From contig NZ_QCYM01000026.1 of NCBI RefSeq assembly GCF_003075075.1, positions 1 through 60,236 of the forward strand: a stretch of 60,236 nucleotides of DNA, written 5' to 3'. Positions 36,165 to 44,804 of the stretch are shown piece by piece. Every line of letters starts with the position of its first letter. Within the stretch, counting starts at the first letter, position 1. The stretch is from Labrenzia sp. 011 (GTDB taxonomy: Bacteria > Pseudomonadota > Alphaproteobacteria > Rhizobiales > Stappiaceae). The position numbers were made by a program, and so were the translations under genes. The notes under the pieces were generated by a model. That model was given only the letters and a program-made list of their open reading frames with translations. It was not told the origin of the DNA and did no database searches.

Positions 36165-36821
36165 AAACAGCCCAAAGTCCTGTCGTCCGGAGCGGCGTTT
36201 CCGGCCACGGTGGTTCAAGATGAAGTTTCGGGTTGTCCGGCGGATCGGCGGCCGGAAGAGCCACCCGGGAATCTCACCCGGGTCCGTGTGATCCAGGTCT
36301 CATAGCGTGTTGCACTGCAAAAGCCAAGTCTTGAAAGGGTTCGCGAAGCAACCAGGCCGCCCCGGCCGAGCCGGTATCTCCCGCGAGATACCCGTCGGAT
36401 GCGCGCACATGTGGTTGGGAGAAACGCGGGTCCCGACAGCAACACGTCCCGCGGCTTTGCGTGGCGTCGCTGTGCTTCCGGGCCTGACCAGACGATGTCT
36501 TGCCTTCGAAGTTGGCGCGATGTGAGAGCGAAAAGACGCCGGGGAAAAGGGGCGTGCGTGCTCAGAAGGTCTTCGGGGCGCAACCGGCCCGGATGCCTGG
36601 CATGGCGATGCCGCTTGCAACGAAGGTCGCAGAAGCCGGTTTCCCTGGTGGGGGACAGGCTCTATAAGGGCGTGACCCGGTGCCGCCTTCCTTCATCCCA
36701 TTGCAAAGATCAGGAAAGAATTGACAACGGCGCCCCTGTGATGGCGTTTGAAGGAAAATGACGCGGATGGTGCTTCGGCGCACGCGTTCGAGAAAAATGA
36801 CGCTCAATTTGGAGGCTAGAA
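36165..36821. other. Long control region between sulP and transaldolase
   Basis: About 650 bases between divergent genes without a convincing ORF or tRNA. It contains a perfect 8-bp inverted repeat, GGTATCTC-CCGC-GAGATACC (36373-36392). A TTGACA at 36721-36726 about 100 bases before the transaldolase ATG could be a -35 box, but no good -10 follows at the right distance. Confidence 0.5.
36373..36392. promoter_or_regulatory. Perfect inverted repeat GGTATCTC-N4-GAGATACC
   Basis: The two 8-base arms are exact complements with a 4-base spacer. It lies in a long divergent gap, roughly 210 bases from sulP and 430 from transaldolase. It could be a transcription-factor operator or an RNA hairpin; no U-tract follows. 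Confidence 0.45.
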
Positions 36822-37778
36822 ATGGCGAGTGTGCTTGAACAACTCAGAAACATGACAGTCGTTGTCGCGGACACCGGCGATGTTGCGGCCGTAAAGGCCT
36901 TTGCGCCGGTGGATTGCACGACGAACCCGTCGCTGGTGCTGGGCGCGCTCAAGGACCCGGCATCGGAAGCCCTGATCGAGCGGGAAATCGAAGCCGGACG
37001 CAAGAACGGCCTGTCGCCGGAACAGGTGACCGATGTGCTGACGGTCGCCATCGGTGCCGAACTGACCACGCTGGTCCCGGGCCGGGTCTCGACGGAAGTG
37101 GATGCCTGTCTGTCTTTCGATACGGAGGCTTCGGTCAAGCGCGCACGCGCGATCATCGCCGAATACGACCGGCGCGGCGTCGGCAAGGAACGGATCCTCA
37201 TCAAGCTCGCTTCGACCTGGGAAGGCATTCGCGCCGCCGAGATCCTGCAGGGCGAAGGCATCGACTGCAATCTGACGCTGCTGTTCTCCATGGCCCAGGC
37301 AGTTGCCTGCGCCGATGCCGGCGCCTTCCTGATCTCGCCCTTCGTCGGCCGCATCACCGACTGGTACAAGAAGGCGGAAGGGCGTGACAGCTATGAGCCG
37401 GACGAGGATCCGGGCGTCAAGTCGGTCCGTGCGATCTACGACTATTACAAGTCCAACGGCATCTCCACCATCGTGATGGGCGCGTCCTTCCGCAACACCG
37501 GGCAGATCAAGGCCCTGGCCGGTTGCGACAACCTGACCATCGCGCCGAAGCTGCTGACCGAACTGGACAACGATACTGCCGAGTTGAAACGGGTCCTGTC
37601 ACCGGAAAACGCCACGGGCGTCGCTCCGGTGGAGATGAGCGAGCCGACTTTCCGCTGGCAGATGAACGCGGATGCCATGGCAACCGAAAAGCTTGCCGAG
37701 GGCATCCGGAACTTCGACAAGGACCACAAGACCTTGATCGCCATGGTGGCGGAACGCATGAAGGCTTCCGCCGCCTGA
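36822..37778 (+). CDS. tal: Transaldolase
   Basis: The 318-aa enzyme is a TalB-type transaldolase of the pentose-phosphate pathway, moving a dihydroxyacetone unit between sugar phosphates. Motifs: [11 protein letters not shown] near residue 30, the Schiff-base lysine in [12 protein letters not shown], and [29 protein letters not shown]. Length equals the E. coli enzyme. A GGAGG ribosome-binding site precedes the ATG, and an intrinsic terminator follows at 37795-37828. Confidence 0.97.
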   Translation: MASVLEQLRNMTVVVADTGDVAAVKAFAPVDCTTNPSLVLGALKDPASEALIEREIEAGRKNGLSPEQVTDVLTVAIGAELTTLVPGRVSTEVDACLSFDTEASVKRARAIIAEYDRRGVGKERILIKLASTWEGIRAAEILQGEGIDCNLTLLFSMAQAVACADAGAFLISPFVGRITDWYKKAEGRDSYEPDEDPGVKSVRAIYDYYKSNGISTIVMGASFRNTGQIKALAGCDNLTIAPKLLTELDNDTAELKRVLSPENATGVAPVEMSEPTFRWQMNADAMATEKLAEGIRNFDKDHKTLIAMVAERMKASAA

Positions 37779-37794
37779 CGATGACGACGCGTGA

Positions 37795-37828
37795 AGCCGC
37801 ATGTCCGCTCCTGCGGACTGCGGCTTTT
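37795..37828 (+). terminator. Intrinsic terminator of transaldolase
   Basis: AGCCGCA-T-GTCCGC pairs with GCGGAC-TGCGGCT around a TCCT loop, with one bulged base, followed by TTTT. It begins 16 bases after the transaldolase stop. Confidence 0.85.
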
Positions 37829-37973
37829 ATCGGCGCGCTCGCAGGTCCATCGATACTCTGCCGTTGCAAATCGATTGTGCGCGGTCGAAACAGATGCGGT
37901 CGAGGATGCTCTGTCCGATACGCGCAGCATCATCGGTCTTCATTCTCGCAAAAACCGTATAAGGAACGGATTC

Positions 37974-38426
37974 TTGAGCAGAAACAGGACATTTGCCTTC
38001 ATCAAGGCACGCTGGCATGCCGACATTGTCGACAGGGCCTGCGAAGGCTTTACCCAGAGACTGTCGGAACTGGAGGCGGACAGCGTCGTGGAATGCTTCG
38101 ACGTTCCGGGAGCTTTCGAGATGCCGCTTGTGGCCCTGAAACTGGCCGAGACCGGAAAATACGATGCCGTCGTGGCCGCGGCGCTTGTTGTCGACGGTGG
38201 GATCTATCGCCACGATTTCGTGGCCCAGGCCGTTGTGTCCGGATTGATGGATGCGGGTCTCAAATCCGGGGTTCCCGTGCTTTCTGTCTCGCTGACGCCG
38301 CATCACTTTCAGCCGACGGAAGCCCATGAAGGGTTCTTCGGTGATCATTTCGTGAAGAAGGGCCGGGAAGCGGCGGAGGCAGCCGTGAGTGCGGCGGATC
38401 TCATCGGGCGCCTCAAGGCGGAGTAA
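37974..38426 (+). CDS. ribH: 6,7-dimethyl-8-ribityllumazine synthase, type II (RibH2)
   Basis: The 150-aa enzyme condenses 5-amino-6-ribitylamino-uracil with dihydroxybutanone phosphate in riboflavin synthesis. Motifs follow Brucella RibH2 closely: FAFIKARWHADIVD, FDVPGAFEMPL, VVDGGIYRHDFVAQAVVSG and PVLSVSLTPHHF. I chose the TTG at 37974 because AAGGAA lies 8 bases upstream and the resulting N-terminus fits; the frame extends upstream only through the transaldolase terminator. No FMN riboswitch consensus is visible in the preceding gap. Confidence 0.92.
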   Translation: MSRNRTFAFIKARWHADIVDRACEGFTQRLSELEADSVVECFDVPGAFEMPLVALKLAETGKYDAVVAAALVVDGGIYRHDFVAQAVVSGLMDAGLKSGVPVLSVSLTPHHFQPTEAHEGFFGDHFVKKGREAAEAAVSAADLIGRLKAE

Positions 38427-38496
38427 TTCCAGCCTTATTGGAAAGATGCGGCGGAGGCCGGCGCCTGTTGCCGGCGAGAGCCGGGCGCCCTGCAAG

Positions 38497-39636
38497 TCAG
38501 GAGGCGCGCGCGGTTCTCACGCCTGTATGGCCGGCACATTGCAGCCAGTTCGACAGGTCGAGGGTGGAGCGCTGTCCCAGATCGGCGCCGTGGTCCTTCA
38601 GGAAGTTGTCGGCGGCCTGCCGGCCTTCCTCGCGCAGGTCCGTCAGGAACTGCCAGGCGGAGTTCATCTTCGTATGACCGCTGCGGGCGTTCATTTCCTC
38701 GCTGATAATCCGGTGCAGTCTGAGGTCGGCAATGGGGTCGGCGGGGGCCGCCGGATCGCCTTGCCTGCCGGAAGCGCCGAGGACGGACAGGCGGGGCATG
38801 ACGCCGCTCCGGCGGGGGAGCGTTCGGCTTCGGGCATGGTGCTGCAGTTCGGCAATCAGCCGGAGCTCGTTGATCAAAGGGGTGTTGAACGAGATTTCCT
38901 TCTCGCGCATGGCGATTTCTCGGGCGTTCTGCGGAAGGGTCGAGCGTTGCGTCGGGCTGGTCTGCACCAGCAGCAGGTCAGAGGCGCCCGGCGTGTGCAC
39001 CAGCGGCATCAGGCTTGGGTTGCCGCTGTATCCGCCGTCCCAGTAGAATTCGCCGTCAATCTCGATCGCGTGGAAAAGCGTCGGCAGGCAGGCGGAGGCG
39101 AGGAGAACCTCGCTGCTCATCTCGTCATTGGAAAAGATGCGGGCTTCACCGGTGGTCACATGGGTGGCGGTGACAAAAAACGCGATCGGCGAACGCGCCA
39201 CGGCGGAAATGTCGATGGAGTTCCTGATGACATTGCGCAGGGGATTGAGCCCGACCGGGTTGAACTCATAGGGCGAGAACATCTGCATGCCGGTTTCCAG
39301 CAGCGGCCGCATCATGGCGATGTCGATGCCCAGTCCGCCCAGCACCGCCTGCGCCGTGGCCGTGTTGTAACGGCCTAAACGACCCCGGCTGGATACGTCC
39401 CGCCAGAAGCTTTCCAGGGCTCGCTGCGCCCCCGTTCTGCCGCCCTCGGCAAGGCCGGAAAGCAGTGCGGCGCCATTCATGGCCCCCGCGGAGGTTCCGG
39501 AAATTGCGTTGATTCTGAAAGACTTTTCGTCGAGGAGACGGTCAAGAACGCCCCAGGTGAATGCGCCATGCGCACCTCCGCCCTGAAGCGCGAGATTGAG
39601 GGGAACCTCGTGACCGGTCGAAACTTGCTGTCTCAC
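38497..39636 (-). CDS. Patatin-like phospholipase family protein
   Basis: The 379-aa protein has the patatin Ser-Asp dyad motifs: the oxyanion loop LQGGGAHGAFTWG near residue 20, nucleophile serine in ISGTSAGAMNG, and aspartate in YWDGGYSGNPS. Patatins are lipid acyl hydrolases or related esterases. I chose the GTG at 39636 (AAGGAAG 6 bases upstream); an in-frame TTG two codons earlier is too close to the ribosome-binding site. It is a single gene, convergent with ribH. Confidence 0.9.
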   Translation of the reverse strand: MRQQVSTGHEVPLNLALQGGGAHGAFTWGVLDRLLDEKSFRINAISGTSAGAMNGAALLSGLAEGGRTGAQRALESFWRDVSSRGRLGRYNTATAQAVLGGLGIDIAMMRPLLETGMQMFSPYEFNPVGLNPLRNVIRNSIDISAVARSPIAFFVTATHVTTGEARIFSNDEMSSEVLLASACLPTLFHAIEIDGEFYWDGGYSGNPSLMPLVHTPGASDLLLVQTSPTQRSTLPQNAREIAMREKEISFNTPLINELRLIAELQHHARSRTLPRRSGVMPRLSVLGASGRQGDPAAPADPIADLRLHRIISEEMNARSGHTKMNSAWQFLTDLREEGRQAADNFLKDHGADLGQRSTLDLSNWLQCAGHTGVRTARAS

Positions 39637-39959
39637 TGCCAACTTCCTTTTTCAACGGACCGGTTCACCCGCCAGAAAGCGATGACAAGCGGCCCTGAAT
39701 CTGTTCCTCCCTTGCTGTCAGCGCGTTGCCGCGCACCGTTTCACGCCGTAACCGGCGCCTGCCCGTTTTACCCGGCCTTCCACCGGGGGTATCCCTGATT
39801 ACAGATATGCTGCACTGCAGCAATTGCCATGGCTATTCACAAAAAAGTGAACATGAGGGCCTTCGAACGCCCGCCATCCGCCGGGTGTCCGGCGGATGGC
39901 GGGGCGTGAAAACACCGCAAAAGGCTTCCGAAGCGGACCGTTGCGGGTCCGGGAAAGGA

Positions 39960-40658
39960 TCATGCCATGTCGAACAACAGCACCTGCCCGTCGGTCAACC
40001 AGGTCAGTCCGGACATCTCCTCGCTGCCGATCTGAAGACCGTCGCCGGAGGAAATTCGCTCGCTCGCGAGGGTGGCGAGACCTTGCACCACGTGGATGAA
40101 TGTCCGGCGTCCGCTCGAAACCGGCACCATCATTGTGGAACCGGCCTGCGGGGCCGCGATGTAAATCCGCGTGTCGGACAGGAGCCGCAGGGGGGCTTGC
40201 TCCGGGGCTCCGCTTGCCAGCAGCGCCCAGCTATCCGCATCTCCACCAAGGGGAAGAGTTGCCTGCTGGTAGGCTGGCGTCCCGCCACGCGCGTCCGGTA
40301 TCAGCCAGATCTGCAGAAAATGCGCGGGCTGCGTGTCCGAGGCGTTCATTTCCGCGTGCCGGATCCCGCTGCCGGCCGACATCAGCTGGACCTCTCCGGG
40401 GGCGAGGATTATCTCGTTGCCGATCGTGTCCGTGTGACGCAGGCTGCCGGACAGAACCAGGGTGAGAATATCCATGTCCTCATGCCCGTGCTCGGCAAAA
40501 CCTGCGCCCGGAATGATCCGGTCCTCGTTGATGACCCGCAAGGCTGCGTAACCCATCCGGGAGGGATCGCGGAAATTGCCGAAGGAGAACGTGTGGAAAC
40601 TGTCGAGCCAGCCCGTGGTCGTGTGGCCGCGGCTCATGTTTTCGTGGATCAGGGTCAT
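39960..40658 (-). CDS. Pirin-family protein (YhaK-like)
   Basis: The 232-aa bicupin starts MTLIHENMSRGHTTTGWLDSFHTFSFGNF and carries the metal ligands of the pirin motif (GFAEHGHEDMDILTLVLSG with later GIRHAEMNAS). Pirins include quercetinase-like and redox-sensing proteins. It overlaps the hydrolase gene upstream by 4 bases, so it is the last gene of the quinone-stress-type operon. Confidence 0.9.
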   Translation of the reverse strand: MTLIHENMSRGHTTTGWLDSFHTFSFGNFRDPSRMGYAALRVINEDRIIPGAGFAEHGHEDMDILTLVLSGSLRHTDTIGNEIILAPGEVQLMSAGSGIRHAEMNASDTQPAHFLQIWLIPDARGGTPAYQQATLPLGGDADSWALLASGAPEQAPLRLLSDTRIYIAAPQAGSTMMVPVSSGRRTFIHVVQGLATLASERISSGDGLQIGSEEMSGLTWLTDGQVLLFDMA

Positions 40659-41281
40659 GAGGAACGGTCCTCCATCTTGCTGGTCAGGAAGGCTTGCAGG
40701 GCGGCAACCTCCTGTTGCCGGATCTCGTGTCCGCCGTCGTGCAGGTCGAAACTCACCTTGGCATTCTGGCCTTCCAGCCAGGAAATCAGGGCGGCGGTCT
40801 GCTGACGCGGGCAGATGGGATCGCGGCGTCCTGCCGTGATCAGTATGTCCTTTCCGGCAAGACCTGGGTTGCCCTCCGGTGTCCACGGAACGAGCGGGTG
40901 GAGCAGGGCGACCCGGTCGAAGAGATCCGGGCGGACGAAGGCCACGGAGGCGAGGATGTTGGCGCCGTTGGAATAGCCGAAAGCGTAGACCGGGTGGTCC
41001 GGATTGGCCTTTGTGTGCGCTTCGATGAACGCGGTCATCCTTTCCGTTCTGCGTGCAAGGTCGTCCATGTCGTAGACGCCTTCACCGGTGCGGCGGAAGA
41101 ATCGCAATGCGCCGTGTTCCGAAACATCGCCACGCGGCGAAACAAGACCGGCCTCGGGCAGGATTTCGCCGACAAACTGCGAGAACTGGTGTTCGTCACC
41201 GCCAGTGCCGTGAAAGGCAAAAACCAGAGGCGCACCCGGAGCCGGTCTTTTCGTCAGGGCGTGATAGAGGGACAGGGACAT
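40655..41281 (-). CDS. Alpha/beta hydrolase (MhqD/YpfH-like carboxylesterase)
   Basis: The 208-aa hydrolase has the oxyanion motif FAFHGTGGDEHQF, nucleophile serine in AFGYSNGANIL, an aspartate in TAGRRDPICP and a C-terminal histidine in LHDGGHEI. This is the phospholipase/carboxylesterase fold; MhqD of Bacillus, a quinone-stress protein, is a relative. The start at 41281 gives a normal family N-terminus (MSLSLYHALTKRP). It is 61 bases downstream of the dioxygenase gene and overlaps the pirin gene. Confidence 0.87.
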   Translation of the reverse strand: MSLSLYHALTKRPAPGAPLVFAFHGTGGDEHQFSQFVGEILPEAGLVSPRGDVSEHGALRFFRRTGEGVYDMDDLARRTERMTAFIEAHTKANPDHPVYAFGYSNGANILASVAFVRPDLFDRVALLHPLVPWTPEGNPGLAGKDILITAGRRDPICPRQQTAALISWLEGQNAKVSFDLHDGGHEIRQQEVAALQAFLTSKMEDRSS

Positions 41282-41342
41282 GACGTTTCTCTTTTCATGT
41301 GCTTGCGGGCGCGGAGCGCCAGCTCCGCGCGCCGGAAAGCGG

Positions 41343-42275
41343 TTAATCGGCAATCGGGCCGAGGTTCTGTTCGATCTGCGTCCGGAACGCCTCGTAGCGG
41401 CCCGGAAGCTTCAGGGCCTCGCCGAGATGGGCGGCGTCTTCGTCACGGTCGAACCCGGGCTCGTTGGTGGCTACCTCGAACAGGATGCCGCCAGGTGTGC
41501 GGAAGTAGATCGCCCAGAAATAGTCCCGGTCGATGACCGGTGTGACCTGATAACCCGTGTCGAGAAGCGCCTTGCGGACCTCCAATTGCGCGGCGCGATC
41601 TTCCACCGCGAAGGCGATGTGGTGGACCGATCCGGCGCCCGGGTGAGCACGATTGCCGGAGGGGAGCGTTTCGATGTCGATGAAGTCGGCGCCATTGCCG
41701 CCTTCGACCGCAAAGCGGATCCGGTTGTCCTTGCGGTCGATCTCGCTGTAGTTCATGAACTTCAGCAGTTCGGCCGTGGCGCCCGCGTCCTGGAGACGGA
41801 GGCTCGCTCCATGGAAGCCCCGGATCGCTTCGGCGGAGCCGATGTGGCCGGCGGTCCAGCCCTCGCGGGCGTCATCGCCTGCCTCGATCAGCGCGAAGCG
41901 GTCGCCGTCGGGGCCGTCGAAGCGCAGACGCTTTTCTCCGAAGACGTCGACTTCGCCAAGTCCGCTCACCTTGCGTTGGGAAAGACGTTCCTTCCAGTAG
42001 CCGAGGGAACCTGCTGGAACCGTGAAATAGGTTTCCCCGACTTCGCCGGTGCCCTGGTGGCCTTTGGCGATGTGCGGGAAGGGAAAATAGGTCATCACCG
42101 ATCCCGGGGTTCCCACCTCGTCGCCGTAATAGAGGTGATAGACCTCCGGATCGTCGAAATTGACGGTTTTCTTGACCCGGCGCAGGCCGAGCGTCTTGGT
42201 GAAGAAATCGCTGTTCTGCTGTGCGTCGGCCGCCATTGATGTGACGTGATGCAGGCCCCTGATTTGCTTGAGCAT
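41343..42275 (-). CDS. Ring-cleaving dioxygenase (MhqO-like, glyoxalase fold)
   Basis: The 310-aa protein has two vicinal-oxygen-chelate modules, with metal-ligand candidates in IRGLHHVTSMAADAQQN, GSVHHIAFAV and the glutamate of GGILFEVATNEPGF. MhqO/YkcA-type proteins are linked to hydroquinone and quinone detoxification. I chose the ATG at 42275. It heads an operon with the hydrolase and pirin genes and is divergent from a LysR regulator, the classic arrangement for inducible electrophile defence. Confidence 0.9.
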   Translation of the reverse strand: MLKQIRGLHHVTSMAADAQQNSDFFTKTLGLRRVKKTVNFDDPEVYHLYYGDEVGTPGSVMTYFPFPHIAKGHQGTGEVGETYFTVPAGSLGYWKERLSQRKVSGLGEVDVFGEKRLRFDGPDGDRFALIEAGDDAREGWTAGHIGSAEAIRGFHGASLRLQDAGATAELLKFMNYSEIDRKDNRIRFAVEGGNGADFIDIETLPSGNRAHPGAGSVHHIAFAVEDRAAQLEVRKALLDTGYQVTPVIDRDYFWAIYFRTPGGILFEVATNEPGFDRDEDAAHLGEALKLPGRYEAFRTQIEQNLGPIAD

Positions 42276-42375
42276 GACCGCTGGTCCTCTTTTGAAAACG
42301 ATGTTCGTATGCGTCGTTGACGTGAAAATGGGGCGGCAGGAGCCTGTTCGGAATAGCAATAAAATTAATGATATT

Positions 42376-42392
42376 ATTTCATTTTATGAAAT
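42376..42392. promoter_or_regulatory. Probable LysR operator ATTTCAT-TTT-ATGAAAT
   Basis: A perfect 7-3-7 inverted repeat that fits the LysR T-N11-A rule (T at 42378, A at 42390). It lies 10 bases before the LysR ATG and about 100 bases before the mhqO-like gene, in an AT-rich 126-base divergent gap. Confidence 0.6.
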
Positions 42393-42401
42393 AGTGGCGC
42401 C

Positions 42402-43301
42402 ATGATCGATCTCGGACAGGTTCGCATATTCCTAACAGTTGCCGAATTGCGGAGCTTTGCGGGGGCTGCGCGTCAGCTCGCCATGACGGCACCCACCGTC
42501 ACGCGTGCCGTCAGCGGTCTTGAGGAGGAGCTCGGGATTCAGCTTCTGCTCAGGACAACGCGGCATGTTTCGCTGACGTCTGCGGGGGCCGTCTTCGCGG
42601 CCCGTATCCGTCCGCTGCTGGACGACTTCCGTCAGGCGACCGAAGAGTTGCAGGAACAGCATGGCGATGTTGCCGGACTGATCCGCATCAACGCGCCCAT
42701 GTCCCTCGGCCTGCAGATCCTGCCCGATGTCGCGTCGGCGTTCCGGGTCGAGTATCCGGGGGCGGTCCTGTCGCTCACTCTCACCGACAGTTTCATCGAC
42801 ATCGTCGCCGACGATTTCGATCTGGCAATCCGCATTTCCGAACCGCCGAAGGACAAATCGACGATCTGGCGCAAGCTCTGCCCGGTCCGGCGTATCCTGG
42901 TTGCCTCGCCGGGATATCTGGCGTCCTTCGGGGCGCCGGAATCGCCGGAGGATCTGGGCAACCACAGCTGTCTTGCCTATGACGCGCGCTCGCAGGAGGA
43001 GACCTGGGAATTGCGCTGCCAGGGCAGGACGCGCCGGGTCAGGGCCGGCCGGAGGCTTGCGGGCAACAATGGTGACCTGATCTCCCGGTTGGCGGAAAAC
43101 GGCGAGGGGATCGCGCTGCTGCCGCATTTCATTGTCGAGGAGGCGATCTCGAATGGCCGTCTGGTTCAGGTTCTCGCCGATTGGGACCCGCCGGAACTGT
43201 GGCTGACACTTTACTATCCGCCTTATGAGCGCCTGCCGATGCGCGTGGCGAAATTCTCGGATTTCTTCGAAACCTATGTCACGCGCACCCGGCCGCTTTG
43301 A
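42402..43301 (+). CDS. LysR-family transcriptional regulator of the quinone-stress operon
   Basis: The 299-aa protein has an N-terminal LysR HTH (FLTVAELRSFAGAARQLAMTAPTVTRAVSGLEEELGIQLLLRTTR) and an effector domain of normal length. Divergence from the mhqO-like operon and the inverted repeat at 42376-42392 make it the likely local regulator. The effector could be a quinone or an electrophile; a redox cysteine was not identified with confidence. Confidence 0.92.
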   Translation: MIDLGQVRIFLTVAELRSFAGAARQLAMTAPTVTRAVSGLEEELGIQLLLRTTRHVSLTSAGAVFAARIRPLLDDFRQATEELQEQHGDVAGLIRINAPMSLGLQILPDVASAFRVEYPGAVLSLTLTDSFIDIVADDFDLAIRISEPPKDKSTIWRKLCPVRRILVASPGYLASFGAPESPEDLGNHSCLAYDARSQEETWELRCQGRTRRVRAGRRLAGNNGDLISRLAENGEGIALLPHFIVEEAISNGRLVQVLADWDPPELWLTLYYPPYERLPMRVAKFSDFFETYVTRTRPL

Positions 43302-43401
43302 GCACGGGGAAGAAGGCTGTTGCTTTGTCCATATCCTGTTCGGGGCTGGCATCCATGAAAGCCGGTCCATAGGCTCGGCAGGGGGCGTATCTTCTTGACG
43401 T

Positions 43402-43423
43402 AAATACCGACCGGTTGGTATTT
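43402..43423 (+). promoter_or_regulatory. Probable TetR operator upstream of the TetR gene
   Basis: AAATACCGACC followed by GGTTGGTATTT forms a 22-base inverted repeat with one mismatch. It is 19 bases before the TetR ATG and just after a TTGACG (43395-43400), so repressor binding would overlap the core promoter, fitting autoregulation. Confidence 0.65.
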
Positions 43424-43442
43424 AAAGGTAAAGGAGACAGCC

Positions 43443-44075
43443 ATGACGCAAGCGGGAAGCCGGGTATCGGCGCGGGACAAGCTGCTGGACGCGGCGCTCA
43501 AGATCGTGCGGGCCAAGGGGTATTCGGCGACGAATGTGGACGAGATCTGTGCGGAAGCAGGGGTGACCAAGGGCGGCTTCTTTCACCATTTCAAGAGCAA
43601 GGAAGACTGGGCGGTGGCGGCTGCCAACCATTGGTCGGAGACGACCGCGGGGCTCTTCGCGGAGGCTCCCTATCACCAGCCGGCCGATCCGCTGCAGCGG
43701 GTGCTGGCCTATGTGGCTTTCAGGAAGGATCTCGTTGCGGGCGAGCTTGCCGAGTTCAGCTGCCTTCTCGGCACGATGACGCAGGAGGTTTTCGGCACGA
43801 GCCCGGCGATCCAGTCCGCCTGCTGGCAGGGCATCGCTGGGCATGCCGATACGCTCGTGGCCGATATCCAGGCGGCCATGGACACTTACGGCAGCGACGG
43901 GTCCTGGACCGCGCAATCCCTGGCGCTGCACACGCAGGCCGTCCTCCAGGGGGCGTTCATCCTGGCCAAGGCCAGCGGCGATCCGCAGCAGGCAAAGGAC
44001 AGCATCGATCATCTCTACCGCTACATCGAGCTTCTGTTCCGCGGCGCCGGGACCGTCGACACCGCCGCGACGTAG
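43443..44075 (+). CDS. TetR/AcrR-family regulator
   Basis: The 210-aa regulator has a TetR HTH in residues about 11-58 (DKLLDAALKIVRAKGYSATNVDEICAEAGVTKGGFFHHFKSKEDW). The C-terminal ligand domain resembles those of NemR/AcuR-type repressors. A near-perfect palindrome overlaps its promoter. No clear target operon adjoins it; the quinone-stress operon and the downstream genes are candidates by position only. Confidence 0.9.
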   Translation: MTQAGSRVSARDKLLDAALKIVRAKGYSATNVDEICAEAGVTKGGFFHHFKSKEDWAVAAANHWSETTAGLFAEAPYHQPADPLQRVLAYVAFRKDLVAGELAEFSCLLGTMTQEVFGTSPAIQSACWQGIAGHADTLVADIQAAMDTYGSDGSWTAQSLALHTQAVLQGAFILAKASGDPQQAKDSIDHLYRYIELLFRGAGTVDTAAT

Positions 44076-44423
44076 GGCATTCGACAGGTCGTTTCAGGCG
44101 AGCCCGCAGCTGCGGTCATCGTGACCGTGTGGAAGAGAAAGCCACGGGTCCCGGCGGCCTTCTCCTTCCGGATCAAGCCATCGTCAAAGGCTGCCGCGAA
44201 GCTTCCTGGCTGTTGCGTACCACCAGCTGCGCGACGAGCTTGCAGGCTTTTTCCGGCGGCTTTGCGCCAAAAAAATGACCGGAAAATATCTAGCCTGATG
44301 AGCGGCTTGGCGCTTGCAACGAACCAGGAGATTCAATTTTGGCCTCACTGCACGCCTGGATTCCTTGAGGCCGGATTCGGCTCCGTGCTTTCCTGACCGG
44401 GCGATCATGCAGGAGGTTCAGGA
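44076..44423. other. Intergenic gap
   Basis: About 350 bases between the TetR gene and the 105-aa gene. Frames present have no coding character. A run of seven A residues (around 44270) and moderate AT content before 44340 may mark the promoter of the small gene; no terminator hairpin was clear. Confidence 0.45.
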
Positions 44424-44741
44424 ATGCGGAGTCCAGTAGATGTATGTCCGGGTCTGAATATTGTTTCGGAACGGGATTTCTTATATCCGGATGCGGGGAA
44501 GGTGTTTCATCCATCGATATTCGCCTATATCCACAAGAAGGATATTGCAGCTTTTTTCGAGCTGGTCGTAGAAGGCCTGAAAACGCCACCGGAAGCGCTT
44601 GAGGACGAGCGTTTCGACTATCTTTCGGCGCAGGAAAAACTGTTTTGTGCCAAGGCTTTTGTCTATCACCTCGACAATGTTCTGCCGCGTCCGGAGGTGC
44701 CCGATCATGTCGAGGACTGGATGGCGACATATGTTCGCTAA
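44424..44741 (+). CDS. Small hypothetical protein (105 aa)
   Basis: The ATG at 44424 follows AGGAGG (44411-44416) with 7-base spacing. The product is acidic and aromatic-rich (VSERDFLYPDAGKVFHPSIF, then KKDIAAFFELVVEGL and DHVEDWMATYVR), with helix-like periodicity, so it is probably a real gene. No domain is recognised. It converges on the ferric-type ABC transporter and stands alone. Confidence 0.65.
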   Translation: MRSPVDVCPGLNIVSERDFLYPDAGKVFHPSIFAYIHKKDIAAFFELVVEGLKTPPEALEDERFDYLSAQEKLFCAKAFVYHLDNVLPRPEVPDHVEDWMATYVR

Positions 44742-44804
44742 CTGCCCGTCCGCTCGCGCTTTCCGGGCTCATGATGAGGCCGTCAACACGGCGAGTTCAT
44801 CACC

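Noticed and set aside
36165..36821. tRNA or other structured RNA in the sulP-tal gap
   Set aside because: No cloverleaf with a T-loop consensus was found; only the short inverted repeat at 36373-36392.
37829..37973. FMN riboswitch upstream of ribH
   Set aside because: I looked for the conserved RFN-element segments and did not see them.
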